From Annulohypoxylon bovei var. microspora (Eukaryota; Ascomycota; Sordariomycetes; Xylariales; Hypoxylaceae), in the NCBI GenBank assembly GCA_022836615.1, contig MU405260.1:62001-126000 (forward strand): a stretch of DNA of 64,000 bases, written 5' to 3'. Below, piece by piece: positions 1 through 10,543 of this stretch. The translations under genes were made by a program, and so were the position numbers. Under the pieces are notes generated by a model. The model searched no databases. It was given only the letters and a program-made list of their open reading frames with translations, and was not told the DNA's origin. Every line of letters starts with the position of its first letter. Within the stretch, counting starts at the first letter, position 1.

Positions 1-1949
1 AGCCCCCCGGACAATAGCATGGCTTGAAATCTCACACTTTATGCCTTAATAAGCTTCATAAGTGTCATAAGCGACTCAATAGCATCACTCCGAGTCATGG
101 GAGTATCGGACATATTCACCGCAAAGTTTTAGGATTGGCGGTGAAAAGACATCTATACGATTTGGGTAATTGCTAGCTTCAGTTCATAGTAGTCTTGGTA
201 TTGTGGTCTCAAGCTCATCCCATTGCGGAGACACAACATAGCCATTGCTGATGAGTTTCGTGTAATATTTAACTTAGGTTAGGAACCCAAGCAACTTGCA
301 GTCTATCAGACTAAACGTAATCTAACTAGCGACATGTTTATTGTAACTAAATATTTATGCGCCACGATGTTTAATTGAAACTAAAGCTGATGATCCTAAC
401 TCTTGGAGATTTAACTGCATTCCATGTTGCCAAGGTGCTGGTCGTTCAAGCAGCATAGCCATATCGAAACGTGAGATCGTGTGATGAGCTGTCTATGCTC
501 ACAGAATACTTCATACATGTGTCATGCTAGATGAACCGCCTCAGCCAAGCGTTGGATACTTGTTAGATAGAGAGTTAGCATGTTTTTGAAGTCATTTGGA
601 GCTGGGCGTGCTAGGATGGCCGTGCAAGTCGACCGGCACTTCGGCTTGGCCCTCTAGATCGCCACTCAGTAGCTCGAGCGGAGCTGGATGTCGGTGACCG
701 GGAAGAATTATCAATTCCGGTACCCCGGTCGTTTAATAATTCGTTTAGATTTCTTACAGCCCTGAGAGATACTCGGAGGCCGGTCTACTACTTCGGCATA
801 TCTGCTATAGGCGCTTTAGGTGGTATGGTATCGGCATGTGATTGGCTAAAGCGAATTTCGCTCAGATCGCGATATGATCTTATAAAATCGGCATGGCTGT
901 ATGGATCCAGTTTTCGAGTTACATCAGCAGTCTATTAATGCCCAGCGTTATTAAGCTTGTCTAATAAAGGAGGTCGTTTGTATTGTGCGTATCGCCGGCT
1001 CCTCTGATTGGCTGATTTGGTATCTACACAGCCTCACTGGGCGCCCCTCTTAGCGTCAGGGAGGAACATCAGAAATTTTCTTTTACCAGGAATGGTTAAT
1101 CCTTCAATCCAGTCACTCGGGATTTGTTGGTCGCGAAGGCTAGAGATTGTTAACCTGCACAGTATCATGTATTGGATATGGAGTGCTAAATTCTAGCACC
1201 CTTTCTCTTGGAAGTTGGCTGGCGCAGAGCCCAAGCACGATACGACGAGATGGTGACGCCTTTATTTATGAAGCAAATGCGGCCTCCAACCCAACATTCG
1301 CCTCCCACCGCGTAAGACGCCTAACACAGCCGCCCTCATAATCTCTAGAACACGTTTTGTAAACTGCGCCTGATGCAAGTGACGTGAAACCCTCAACACT
1401 TCTTCAAACAACTGGGATTCTCTTTGTTATCATAGCTTCCTTTTCCCCTCCTACCAAGCACCATCAACATAGCAACCAGATCACGACACAAGACAGGTGT
1501 GGAACGCATTACGACGGATCCACCGTCTAGTCTCCGAAATATTGGACTTATCAGCTCGGCAAAATCACTTTCCAGTGTCCCCCCTCTTTGCACTGCCCGC
1601 GACCCAAGAGTCGTGGCCATTCTAGGCAAACCTTCAAGCGAGACCAGTTTGCGTCCCTTTGCCTGCGTCTTTGCCTGCGTCTTCTCGCCCTCGGTACGAA
1701 GTGGAAAGTGTAAATTCAAGTGAGCCCCGACGGACGTCAGCATGTGCCTGGTCTCACATCACAGCCCAATCGATATTCACATATTATATTGATTCCCCTT
1801 CACCGAATGATCCGGCTCCGAGTAATTGATATGACCATACTTAACCACTTTCTTAACAATACTCTTCACCGATACTTCACCTTGTTTCATTCACCTTGAT
1901 ATTAACAATACCCTAAAATAAAAGACTTCAGCAGTGCAGCTTTATAAAT
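1..1949. other. Intergenic region upstream of the Ca2+ ATPase gene
   Basis: No coding region is supported here; the open frames are short, overlap each other and match no recognisable family. The last 150 bases before 1950 are A/T-rich with CACC and CTTCACC motifs and no clear TATA box, and probably hold the leader of the Ca2+ ATPase gene. I see no tRNA, rRNA or transposon ends. Confidence 0.6.
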
Positions 1950-4900
1950 ATGGCGGGCAATAGTCTTGCACCTCCCACCTTGGTGGTCGACACACGGACA
2001 CGCCCGAGGAGCGACACAAATGAGACCAGAGTAATGACGCCGGGATCCTTCGTGTCGAATATATCGAACGTCTCCAACCCTTTTTTAACACCAGCTAGCT
2101 CTAATCCCTTCCTGACGCCAGCCCAATCTGATTGCGGATCGAGCGTGTTGTCAATAGACCCCGATACAGCTCTCCGTCCAGACCCGGGTGCAGAAGCTGA
2201 TTTTGAAGTGGAAAATAACCCGTTCGGCTTTAGTCCTGGTCAGCTAAGCAAGCTCCAAAATCCGAAATCGCTGCCTGCGTTTTGGGCTTTAGGGGGGCTT
2301 GCTGGGATAACACGGGGGTTGCAGTCTGATATAAATGCTGGTTTGAGTGTCGACGAAACTACAGTACCAACATCTATTACATTTGAGCAAGCAGTAAGGA
2401 GGACATCAGATAAGTTTCCGGAGTTACCGGAGCGGACGTCAAATTCAGGATCGGACTCCTTTCTTGACCGAACGAGAGTCTTTGGGAGGAACGTTTTACC
2501 GGCGAAGAAGGCGACGCCGATATGGAAACTCATGTGGAACGCTTATAACGACAAGGTCATTATCTTATTAACGATAGCTGCAGTAATCTCGCTGGCACTG
2601 GGTCTTTACGAAACTTTCGGAACAGTAACCGAACCAGGAGACCCTCCCTCCGTCGACTGGGTCGAGGGTGTCGCAATCATAATCGCCATTCTCATCGTCA
2701 CACTTGTGGGATCCCTTAACGACTGGCAGAAGGAACGGGCTTTCGTCAGGCTCAACGCCAAGAAAGAAGACCGAGAGATTAAGGTAGTTCGGTCCGGGAA
2801 ATCGTTTATGATTAATGTTCACGATATCCTCGTCGGAGACGTCTTACATATGGAACCCGGAGATCTAGTTCCAGTTGACGGAGTTTTTATCAGCGGCCAC
2901 GACTTGAAATGCGATGAATCTTCGGCAACTGGAGAATCCGACGCCATCAAGAAGACACCAGGCGAACAAGTCATGGCAGCACTTGAATCAGGGGCCAACC
3001 AGAAGGGCCTAGATCCTTTTATTATTTCAGGCTCGAAGGTACTTGAAGGAGTCGGTACATTTCTCTGCACCTCGGTCGGCGTGAATTCCAGCTTCGGTAA
3101 AATTATGATGTCTGTCCGAACCGACGTCGAAGCCACTCCGTTACAGAAGAAACTCGAAAGACTCGCAGTTGCCATCGCCAAATTAGGAGGTGCCGCGGCC
3201 GGCCTTCTCTTTTTCGTCCTATTGTTCCGTTTCCTCGCCGGTCTATCAACAGACGCCCGCACGAGCTCGGAGAAGGCCTCCGCCTTCTTAGACATTCTAA
3301 TAGTTGCCGTAACCATCATTGTTGTGGCTGTGCCTGAGGGTTTGCCCCTGGCGGTTACCTTAGCGCTGGCCTTCGCCACCACCAGGCTGCTGAAGGAAAA
3401 CAACCTCGTGCGTGTACTACGCGCCTGTGAGACAATGGGCAACGCCACCGCGATTTGTTCGGATAAGACTGGAACCTTAACCACCAATAGGATGACGGTC
3501 GTGGCCGGGACGTTTGGCGAATCCAGCTTCGGTAAATCCGAAAATGAGAAGTCTGGCTGCCAAACCGTCTCCGAGTGGGCAGCCAACCTCCCGCAAAAGA
3601 CAAAAGATGCCATTGTGCAATCGGTAGCTATCAACTCTACTGCGTTCGAGGGTGAGGAGGCCGGCCAGTTCACATTCATCGGTTCCAAGACCGAGACAGC
3701 ACTTCTTCAGTTAGCGAGGGATCATCTGGGAATGCAATCTCTGGCTGAATCCCGAGCAAATGAGCAAATCGTACAGCTGATGCCTTTCGACTCGTCCAAG
3801 AAGTGTATGGGTGCGGTCATCAAGCTTCGAGATGGATCCGGATATAGACTTTTAGTGAAGGGAGCATCCGAGATTCTCCTCAACTACTGTAGCGAAAAGG
3901 CGGACGCCGGGTCACTTGCTACAGATGCCCTTACTATTGACGACCGCAATAGATTGGGATCCGTTATCGATTCCTACGCGAAGGGTTCGCTTAGGACTAT
4001 CGGAATTATCTTCAAGGATTTTACCCAGTGGCCTCCTACTAACGCAGAGGTGGAAGATGGACATGTGAAGTTCGAGTCGGTGCTCAAGGATCTTGTTTGG
4101 CTTGGCCTGGTCGGTATCCAAGACCCTGTTAGACCTGGCGTCCCCGAGGCTGTTCGCAGAGCACAAAAGGCTGGGGTTGTCGTCCGCATGGTAACTGGCG
4201 ACAACGCTGTTACCGCCCAAGCGATCGCGGCTGAATGTGGTATATACACAGACGGCCTCATTATGGAAGGACCTAACTTCAGGAGGCTCAGTGAGGAGGA
4301 AATGGATGCCATGCTACCAAAGTTACAGGTGCTTGCACGATCGTCACCCGAGGATAAGAGAATCCTAGTTGCAAGACTCAAGGCCCTCGGAGAGACGGTA
4401 GCTGTCACTGGAGATGGCACCAATGATGCACCAGCTCTTAAGACTGCCGATGTCGGGTTCTCGATGGGCATCTGTGGAACTGAGGTAGCTAAGGAGGCTT
4501 CGGAGATTGTACTGATGGACGACAACTTCACTTCTATCCTGACCGCTCTCAAATGGGGACGGGCAGTTAACGACTCCGTCCAGAAGTTCCTTCAGGTGAG
4601 TTTAAATAAACATATTGTAACTAAAGGATTTCTAGTACTAACTTACGCTCAGTTTCAAATCACCGTCAATATTACCGCCGTCCTCCTCGCCTTCATTTCT
4701 GCTGTGGCCGATCCTGATTCACATTCCGTACTCACCGCAGTACAACTCCTTTGGGTTAACCTCATTATGGATACCTTCGCGGCCCTGGCACTCGCAACTG
4801 ACCCTCCTACCGAGCGAGTTTTGGACCGTCTACCCCAGCCAAAAAGCGCACCCATAATTACGACAAACATGTGGAAGATGATCACCGGACAGGCCATCTT

Positions 4901-5540
4901 CCAGCTTGCCGTCACGCTCGTTTTGTACTTTGCCGGATCATCGATCCTAGGCTACGATCCTGACAATGAGACGCAACAAACTGAACTGAACACTATGGTC
5001 TTTAACACGTTCGTATGGATGCAGATCTTTAACGAGTTCAACAACCGCCGCCTGGATAACAACTTCAACATCTTCGAGGGCATACACCGTAACAAGTTTT
5101 TTATCGTGATTAACTGCATCATGGTCGGTGCTCAAATCGCTATTATTTTCGTTGGCGGAACCGCGTTCGAGATTACGGCCATCGACGGCACACAATGGGC
5201 TATCTGCGTCATCGCGGCCGCGGTTTCGCTCCCATGGGCCATCGTCGTTCGACTATTCCCCGACGCATGGTTTGCCAAGATCGCCAAGATAGTTGGTACT
5301 CCTGTTGCTACAGTGTACAGGTATCTCGCCAATGTATTCACCAAGATTGGTGCCGTCTTTGGTAGGATGTGGAAGAGGACTCCGAAGTCGTCCCCAGCAG
5401 AAGAAAAGCAACAACATAACGAATCTCAAGAAAGAGACACGGCTCCCGAGATCGTCGTATCGGAGGGTGATGACCATTTCTACCCTAATAGTGGACCGGA
5501 AATACAAATAATAGAGGACGTGGAACAAGGGCGCAGATAG
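1950..5540 (+). CDS. P-type calcium-transporting ATPase, PMC1-like (P2B)
   Basis: Pumps Ca2+ out of the cytosol at the cost of ATP; fungal PMC1-type pumps usually sit in the vacuolar membrane. Visible motifs in order: the PEGLPLAVTLAL transmembrane motif, the phosphorylation motif SDKTGTLT with the acceptor Asp at residue 505, and the hinge TGDGTNDAP near residue 820. Four C-terminal membrane segments follow, then a polar tail. The frame is open throughout, but 4596-4652 is almost certainly an intron: donor GTGAG after CAG, branch TACTAAC, acceptor CTCAG. It is 57 nt (19 codons), phase 0 and has no stop. Removing it joins KFLQ to FQITVNITAV, the normal family sequence, giving 1177 residues. 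The start at 1950 is the first ATG and is followed by a Ser/Thr/Pro-rich cytosolic N-terminus typical of fungal members. Family assignment is secure; the membrane location is inferred from homologues. Confidence 0.95.
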   Translation: MAGNSLAPPTLVVDTRTRPRSDTNETRVMTPGSFVSNISNVSNPFLTPASSNPFLTPAQSDCGSSVLSIDPDTALRPDPGAEADFEVENNPFGFSPGQLSKLQNPKSLPAFWALGGLAGITRGLQSDINAGLSVDETTVPTSITFEQAVRRTSDKFPELPERTSNSGSDSFLDRTRVFGRNVLPAKKATPIWKLMWNAYNDKVIILLTIAAVISLALGLYETFGTVTEPGDPPSVDWVEGVAIIIAILIVTLVGSLNDWQKERAFVRLNAKKEDREIKVVRSGKSFMINVHDILVGDVLHMEPGDLVPVDGVFISGHDLKCDESSATGESDAIKKTPGEQVMAALESGANQKGLDPFIISGSKVLEGVGTFLCTSVGVNSSFGKIMMSVRTDVEATPLQKKLERLAVAIAKLGGAAAGLLFFVLLFRFLAGLSTDARTSSEKASAFLDILIVAVTIIVVAVPEGLPLAVTLALAFATTRLLKENNLVRVLRACETMGNATAICSDKTGTLTTNRMTVVAGTFGESSFGKSENEKSGCQTVSEWAANLPQKTKDAIVQSVAINSTAFEGEEAGQFTFIGSKTETALLQLARDHLGMQSLAESRANEQIVQLMPFDSSKKCMGAVIKLRDGSGYRLLVKGASEILLNYCSEKADAGSLATDALTIDDRNRLGSVIDSYAKGSLRTIGIIFKDFTQWPPTNAEVEDGHVKFESVLKDLVWLGLVGIQDPVRPGVPEAVRRAQKAGVVVRMVTGDNAVTAQAIAAECGIYTDGLIMEGPNFRRLSEEEMDAMLPKLQVLARSSPEDKRILVARLKALGETVAVTGDGTNDAPALKTADVGFSMGICGTEVAKEASEIVLMDDNFTSILTALKWGRAVNDSVQKFLQVSLNKHIVTKGFLVLTYAQFQITVNITAVLLAFISAVADPDSHSVLTAVQLLWVNLIMDTFAALALATDPPTERVLDRLPQPKSAPIITTNMWKMITGQAIFQLAVTLVLYFAGSSILGYDPDNETQQTELNTMVFNTFVWMQIFNEFNNRRLDNNFNIFEGIHRNKFFIVINCIMVGAQIAIIFVGGTAFEITAIDGTQWAICVIAAAVSLPWAIVVRLFPDAWFAKIAKIVGTPVATVYRYLANVFTKIGAVFGRMWKRTPKSSPAEEKQQHNESQERDTAPEIVVSEGDDHFYPNSGPEIQIIEDVEQGRR

Positions 5541-6152
5541 ATCACGATTTTATGTATAACTATGTACAATAGATAGACAGCATTTAGATATAGCAATGAT
5601 TAAATGAAGATACGGCTTTAAGTATATAAACTTAATAATTGATCTTGTTGTATTCAGTTGATAGACTAGGTAAGTTCCTGGAACTAGCCAATTCAACGAA
5701 ATCTTCGAAATACGAATAGATATTGTGTGTCTTAACCTCATGAATGTGGATATATGTATTTATATTTATTTAAGCGTTTAGACAATCCCCCCGCAATGAC
5801 AAGGGTTAGACCGCTGTCAAGCGTTATAAATCAACGCATTACAGCGAATGAGTCTCTCATAAATATAGCGAGTTAAAAGTGGTAATATGACTAATACTCT
5901 CATAAATACATAGAACAAAGACAAGCACTGTAATTCACTAAACTATAGCGCTTGACAAGGCTATACTCCCTGGAAGCTTTATGTATTTATACACAATAGA
6001 CTATTAGGTAATCAAATATTTATGCATATGATGAATTGACGGATTTTAGCGCTATCATCCACCCTCCATAGCCCACCAACTTACACTTAGTGTTTACCTA
6101 ATTAGGTACCTATAAACGCTTATGCAAGGACAATTCTCGACAATTATAAGGC
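5541..6152. other. A/T-rich intergenic stretch
   Basis: Lies between the convergent ends of the Ca2+ ATPase gene (plus) and the DUR3-like pseudogene (minus). Very A/T-rich, with many TAATA, TTTATA and AATAAAT tracts that can serve as polyadenylation signals for both. No coding region or repeat recognised. Confidence 0.6.
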
Positions 6153-6616
6153 CTAAATCACCTTTATCTCAACATCGGCATGTTTACGTGGATGGTCAGA
6201 TGAATAATCCGATGTATCCTGTTGTGGTTCGGATCTGCCCGACTCCTCAGGGGCAACCCGTCCACGGAGCACTATCCAGATTTTTTTAGCACCGCCATCA
6301 TATAGGGGGTAGAAATTAGCCACAACTAATGTGAACCAAAGATATATGAGGGATATAACGATCTATGCCGTGAATAACTAAATATGCTCGGTTAGTAAAA
6401 ATAGGTTATAATGAAAATCAGGGCCAACGAAGCTTACGCGTTTCGAAAAGACTATTTTCGCGCCGTACATTGCAAGAGGCTAGAGGAATACGTGTCCCAG
6501 GAAAGTGAAAACACTCCGGAATGCTGCCCATCTGCTCATCCTCTTTGTATACTTCTTCATTTCAAGGGTGAACCATTCCTCTGAAGCTGCCTCTGTTCCG
6601 ATCGTCGAACTTTGTG

Positions 6617-7090
6617 CAGGGCTTCCACCAAGTTAAACAAACAAAATCTGAAGCTATTATTTACTTTAAATCAAATTAAATCAAATAAAAAATAAACCGA
6701 TTTATTTAGTGATATCTCAGATTTAATTTAATTAATAATCTTTAAAAGTAAAAGAATTACCCCTAACCTCACACATCAACCCCGCGTTAACCCCTCGTCA
6801 ACCATATCGTTGCGACGCGAAAGTTTAGGCCACTATATGACTTTATAACAAATAGGTAAAATAACAAAAGGCTAGGAGATCTATAATGGTTAAAAAGGGT
6901 AAAACCACCAAGTCAAGGCCAAAATAAATATATATATAAGTTTTATAAGCCTCATAATATAAATATCCACCCAAACAAACTAAAAAATCTAATTTAATTT
7001 ACCAATATCGTAAGAAATTTGATTTAATTCAAACAATTAAATTAAACAATCAATCAAAACAAATAACCGTTTAACTTGATAAAAGCCCTG
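6617..7090. mobile_element. hAT-type MITE, copy 1 (474 bp)
   Basis: Begins CAGGGCTTCCACCAAGT and ends with the imperfect inverse ACTTGATAAAAGCCCTG. It is flanked by a perfect 8-bp target duplication, ACTTTGTG, at 6609-6616 and 7091-7098. CA-GGG ends with an 8-bp duplication are typical of hAT superfamily elements. There is no transposase, so it is non-autonomous. It is inserted in the coding part of the DUR3-like pseudogene. It is the more A/T-rich of two copies; differences from the copy at 11330-11802 are mostly C-to-T and G-to-A changes, as expected from RIP. Confidence 0.9.
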
Positions 7091-8939
7091 ACTTTGTGGA
7101 TCCGCTTCGTAAACGCTGACCAGTCGAAAGAACTTGGTCGTGTAAGTGACACAAATAATGTGATAAGCAACGGGACGAAAAATGCAGCAACACACCCGAA
7201 TAGACACGGCATCGTACTGCCGGTTGAGGCAACAGAGAGCTCGCCAAAATAGGCGTATGCGGTTCCAAGCCAAACAGAGAGGGAACAACAAACACCTACG
7301 ATAGGTGAGATGATAGCTGCAGCTTTGGTTTGCCCTCCCCACAGCAGAGCAAAGACGGTGGGAATACAGCCCGGGTTTGTTATATTGCCAACCATGTAGA
7401 GCAACCAGGTCATGTCGACACCTCCTTTGTTGAAAGCTGTCGCAAGTGTGGGAATTACAAGCGTGGTTGCGACAACACCAATGTGGGACCAAGCAATTAG
7501 TTGTTTATCGGTAGCGTCCTTGTTGAAGTACGTGCCGTAGATGTCGAACGAGGTGATGGAGCTGATGGCAATCATCTGTGCCGAAGCGATTGAAGTACAT
7601 GCCTATTTCTAAATCAACAATCCGAATGATCCAAAAGTTCTGGGAAATGTTGGGCTAGACGAACCATGAATATAGTAATCAGTAGAGCCCAGCCCCAGCT
7701 TTCCCGGCGACTGCTTGCACCACATACGGAAGCACCAGCCCTGGAGTGACCTCTGTTGTCATCATCTCAAGAGTCTTAGCTTTGTCGGTTCATAGAGTTC
7801 CTTGGGATTATCTCTTACTCTGGGGTACGTGGGAAAGATTGTTGTAGATTCCAGCGCGACGGCAGCAAGGCCACCAAAGGTCCCAATAGCCCAAGGTACC
7901 GAAAAAGATGCAATACCTCCTAGAACGTAACTAGGAACGGCCGAAGCGACGTTAGCGGAGAACCCCTGGATATAAAAGGTCGGAAAATTCGCGAATAAGA
8001 CATCCAATTGCAGACACAAATTGATAACCACCTTTTGCCAAAATCCAGTATCCATAATAACAGCTCCAAAATTTGATCTAATTCCTGATTAATAATTGTT
8101 GTTTGCGGAATCCTGACGGGAACTGACATGACATGAAGAATGCCGAAGTAGAGGCATTGTTCGCTTCTCATGGTCAAATGTGAACCTCCATAGTTGCCTT
8201 GAACTGGGCGGATTTTGTCAGCAGCAACCACGGCATCGTATAGAGCGCCAATAGATCCGATTTCCTTAGCAACGATAATTTTAATCGTAATCCAAACCAA
8301 GATTATCATAATGATAAATGTATGCAAATAATCAGCTAAAAATGTTGCTCGCAGACCTCCGAAGTAAATAGGTAATTTGTCTCCCTTTATTTATTCCATC
8401 CACTTACCGGCAATAGATACGTGCTGGCAATGACATCCATTCCGGTCAGCGAGGTAACAGCGGCGCTCGCCCCGAGTAACATACTCGAGAAATTTAAGAT
8501 ATTAGTCAGGAGACAGAATACGATCCAAATCAAATGCGCGGTCGTCCCATATCGCACTTTTATGAGCTCCAGCAAAGTGTGCGCATTGGGTGCACGGCGT
8601 TTAGCTTCGATGGAAATGAGTGACAAGAAACACACCATCGTACTGGCAGATGCACCCCACCAGACACCAAGTGCCAGGCCATACTTGTATGTTAGCAGCG
8701 AGGCCCCCAGCAGAGCCTTGCTGTAGAGCCAAGAAGAAATCACAGCTGATGCTGTCAAACCAGTACCAACTGTACGATTGGCGACCATAAATCTAGATTG
8801 ATTCTTACAAGTTAGAAGATATTTCAGCAGCTCCTGAACTACTCCGTACGAAGATGAACTTACGTTTCGTTAAACGATTTCTTTAAGGATTTCGTGACCC
8901 AAATCATCCCTAAAACATGACTAATCAGAGCTACTGAAA

Positions 8940-9002
8940 TGTCAGATAAGAGATGACTAAGGTGGGGAGATTGTGGCGATCATCGGGCCGGTTCATCCGT
9001 AA
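8940..9002 (+). repeat. Putative left LTR of the gag-only element
   Basis: Starts TGTCAGATAAGAGAT directly after the target duplication and ends around GGTTCATCCGTAA, which corresponds to GGTTTATCCGACA at the end of the right LTR. The middle does not align. The right-hand limit is an estimate. Confidence 0.45.
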
Positions 9003-9273
9003 AAGATCAGGCCCTTAGTTTCAACCACGTAATCGTGAGATATCACCTTTTTAACGATTACAACAACAATTCAGTTGATCAACCTTTTTATCATCAACCA
9101 CAAAATACGTATCCAGTAATTCATCCCCACTTTCGTGTGACAATTAAGAGTCTCATACGCTGTAAAACCTGAGTTTTATCCAATCACCGGAGCCACACGA
9201 AGGTATCACGAGAATTACATAATTCACACAGTTTTATCCACCTTTTCACCCAGAAAAGGCCCTTATTGTAACG

Positions 9274-9810
9274 ATGGCATCATCATCTAAAAGGGAAGTG
9301 TTTCTCAACGGTCCTGAAGACTGGGAATTCTGGTCTGAAGCATTTAAATCGTTAACTATGGCCAATCAGCTGTGGTCTAATATCAGTTCCGATAACCCAA
9401 TCTGGGAAGTTAAACCCATCAAACCCAACGTCAGGAATTACCCTAAACGGGCTGTGCGTCTCGATGCACCAGCCGGCGGCACTCGTAACCAATCAGCTGC
9501 TGCCGACGGCCCAGGTCCAGATACTGTGGATCCTACTGGCCAACCATCGAACGTTCTCGAGATGACAACCACTGGTAGATCCAGCTATCAGCTGGATCTA
9601 TCGTTATACAAGGAAGAGATACAGGAGTTTAATCGGCAAACTGATCGAATTTCGAAGGTCAAAGAGTGGGTCTGGAAGACCGTCGCTGAGGGATATGTTT
9701 TATCCGCTTGCCCAGCCGAGGATAATCTGAACGTCTGGTATAAGAATCTGCAGTTACACACAGGTGTAACCGGCGATGAGCTCAAAGACAGGGCTAGATG
9801 TCAGATATAA
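9274..9810 (+). CDS. Copia-like Gag protein of a non-autonomous retroelement
   Basis: A 178-residue protein starting MASSSKREVFLNGPEDWEFW. The 'GPEDWxxWxxxFxxxA' opening followed by 'LW' is the usual N-terminus of fungal Ty1/Copia Gag polyproteins, which form the virus-like particle. The middle is Pro/Gly-rich and presumably disordered. A helical segment follows (SLYKEEIQEFNRQTDRIS, then VKEWVWKTV), with no CCHC knuckle and no downstream pol. The frame stops inside the right LTR, so the protein is unlikely to be a truncated reading of a longer gag-pol. It is intact, with no stop or shift, although the surrounding transporter gene is badly decayed. Whether it is expressed or packages other RNAs is unknown. 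Confidence 0.65.
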   Translation: MASSSKREVFLNGPEDWEFWSEAFKSLTMANQLWSNISSDNPIWEVKPIKPNVRNYPKRAVRLDAPAGGTRNQSAAADGPGPDTVDPTGQPSNVLEMTTTGRSSYQLDLSLYKEEIQEFNRQTDRISKVKEWVWKTVAEGYVLSACPAEDNLNVWYKNLQLHTGVTGDELKDRARCQI

Positions 9811-9868
9811 GATAAAATTATGATTTCATAATTAATACCTTCCTTTTGGTCTAGTGGTTTATCCGACA
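9799..9868 (+). repeat. Right LTR (70 bp) of the gag-only element
   Basis: Runs from TGTCAGATATAAGAT to TTTATCCGACA, 70 bp, an unusually short LTR. The reverse complement is found at 13723-13791 with only about three differences, there with its own target duplication, which proves the unit is a mobile terminal repeat. It contains the palindrome TTATGATTTCATAA. Confidence 0.8.
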
Positions 9869-9980
9869 TGAAAAGGGGCTTCATTACTAATTGCTTACCT
9901 AAGCTGAAAGCAACACTGAATCCCACAACAACGCCATAACCCGCAGCTTGAGGTAACGGGGCGTGTACCTGATCAGACAT

Positions 9981-10543
9981 ACTGCAGGCGTACTTCGCCG
10001 TACTGAAGTAATATTGATGGGGGGGGGGGGGGGGGGGAAATCGAGGTAATAGTCGCAATTGTCGGTCAAATTTGCAACCATCAGAAAGAACCTAACCTAG
10101 GAGTATTTGCCCTTTTATCATCGCGATGATTGCGCGTTACCTCCTAACCTAGTCTATAAGTGAAGATATCCCTAAATATATCTTAGCTCAATCATGTCGG
10201 CAGGAAGTTTCCGAATTATCGGATCGCCCTATATAGTAAGGAATGATTTCCGAAAAGTGGTATCTATCTATGAAATGTTGTGTCTGATTGGATATGAGGT
10301 TGGATGTGAGGTTACATGATTCTGATGTGATTCGATGACGTGACATGGGCTCAAATGGCGATTGCTTGATTATATCCGCTTTTCGGACTTGAACTTGAAG
10401 TATAGCAGATCATCGTGCTACCATATCAGGGGGACAAATCGTAGACGATGTGCTTCATAGATTCTAGATAATTAAGGGATAGGTCAATTGGCGTGATACG
10501 CGTCTTGGTTAAAAACGACACCCAAACACCAAAGGAAAACACG
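9981..10543. promoter_or_regulatory. Divergent promoter region between transporter pseudogene and monooxygenase
   Basis: About 560 bp separate the start codons of the two divergent genes, so the region should hold both promoters. It contains a 19-base G run (10019-10037) just 39 nt upstream of the transporter start, and repeated TGATTGGAT/TGATTCGAT motifs between 10280 and 10340. No clear TATA box. The individual sites are not assigned. Confidence 0.4.
10019..10037 (+). repeat. Poly-G tract (19 G)
   Basis: An uninterrupted run of 19 G on the plus strand, 39 nt before the DUR3-like start codon on the minus strand (where it reads poly-C). Its length may be uncertain because homopolymers are hard to sequence. 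Confidence 0.8.

Larger units (their letters stand above)
8940..9868 (+). mobile_element. Compact LTR-gag-LTR retroelement without pol (929 bp)
   Basis: A complete insertion: the target duplication TGAAA is found at 8935-8939 and 9869-9873, and the element starts TGTCAGATA and ends ATCCGACA, the TG...CA form of LTR ends. Inside is a single 178-residue Copia-like Gag frame (9274-9810) whose stop codon lies in the right LTR. There is no room for protease, integrase or reverse transcriptase, so the element is non-autonomous and resembles the gag-only 'TR-GAG' class described in plants. The right LTR (9799-9868) recurs as a solo LTR at 13723-13791. The left LTR shares only its first about 15 and last about 12 bases with the right one, which is odd for an element that keeps a perfect target duplication. 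Confidence 0.75.
6153..9980 (-). pseudogene. Decayed DUR3-like sodium:solute symporter (urea-type permease), broken by two transposons
   Basis: Reading the minus strand from ATG 9980, exons spell a DUR3-type permease. They include MSDQVHAPLPQAAGYGVVVG, MVANRTVGTGLTASAV (near 8788), GGLRATFLADYLHTF (8.3 kb), VLGGIASFSVPWAIGTFGGL (7.9 kb), GLVLPYVVQAVAGKAGAG (7.7 kb), ITSFDIYGTYFNKDATDKQL (7.5 kb), and beyond the 6617-7090 MITE, YTKRMSRWAAFRSVF and LVVANFYPLYDGGAKKIW, ending at the TAG of 6153-6155. The family imports urea or polyamines with Na+ or H+. The copy is dead. There is an in-frame TGA at 7681-7679. Two conserved Trp codons have become TAG (6482-6480 and 6365-6363), transitions of the kind RIP causes. 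A MITE splits the C-terminal coding part, a gag-carrying element sits in the first intron region, and some introns are too short to splice (about 27-31 nt once insertions are removed). It faces the monooxygenase gene across about 560 bp. Confidence 0.87.

Noticed and set aside
1393..1743. 116-residue minus-strand frame upstream of the Ca2+ ATPase
   Set aside because: No domain or splice context, and a competing plus-strand frame covers the same bases.
2819..3688. 289-residue minus-strand open frame inside the Ca2+ ATPase
   Set aside because: Antisense shadow of a strongly conserved coding region.
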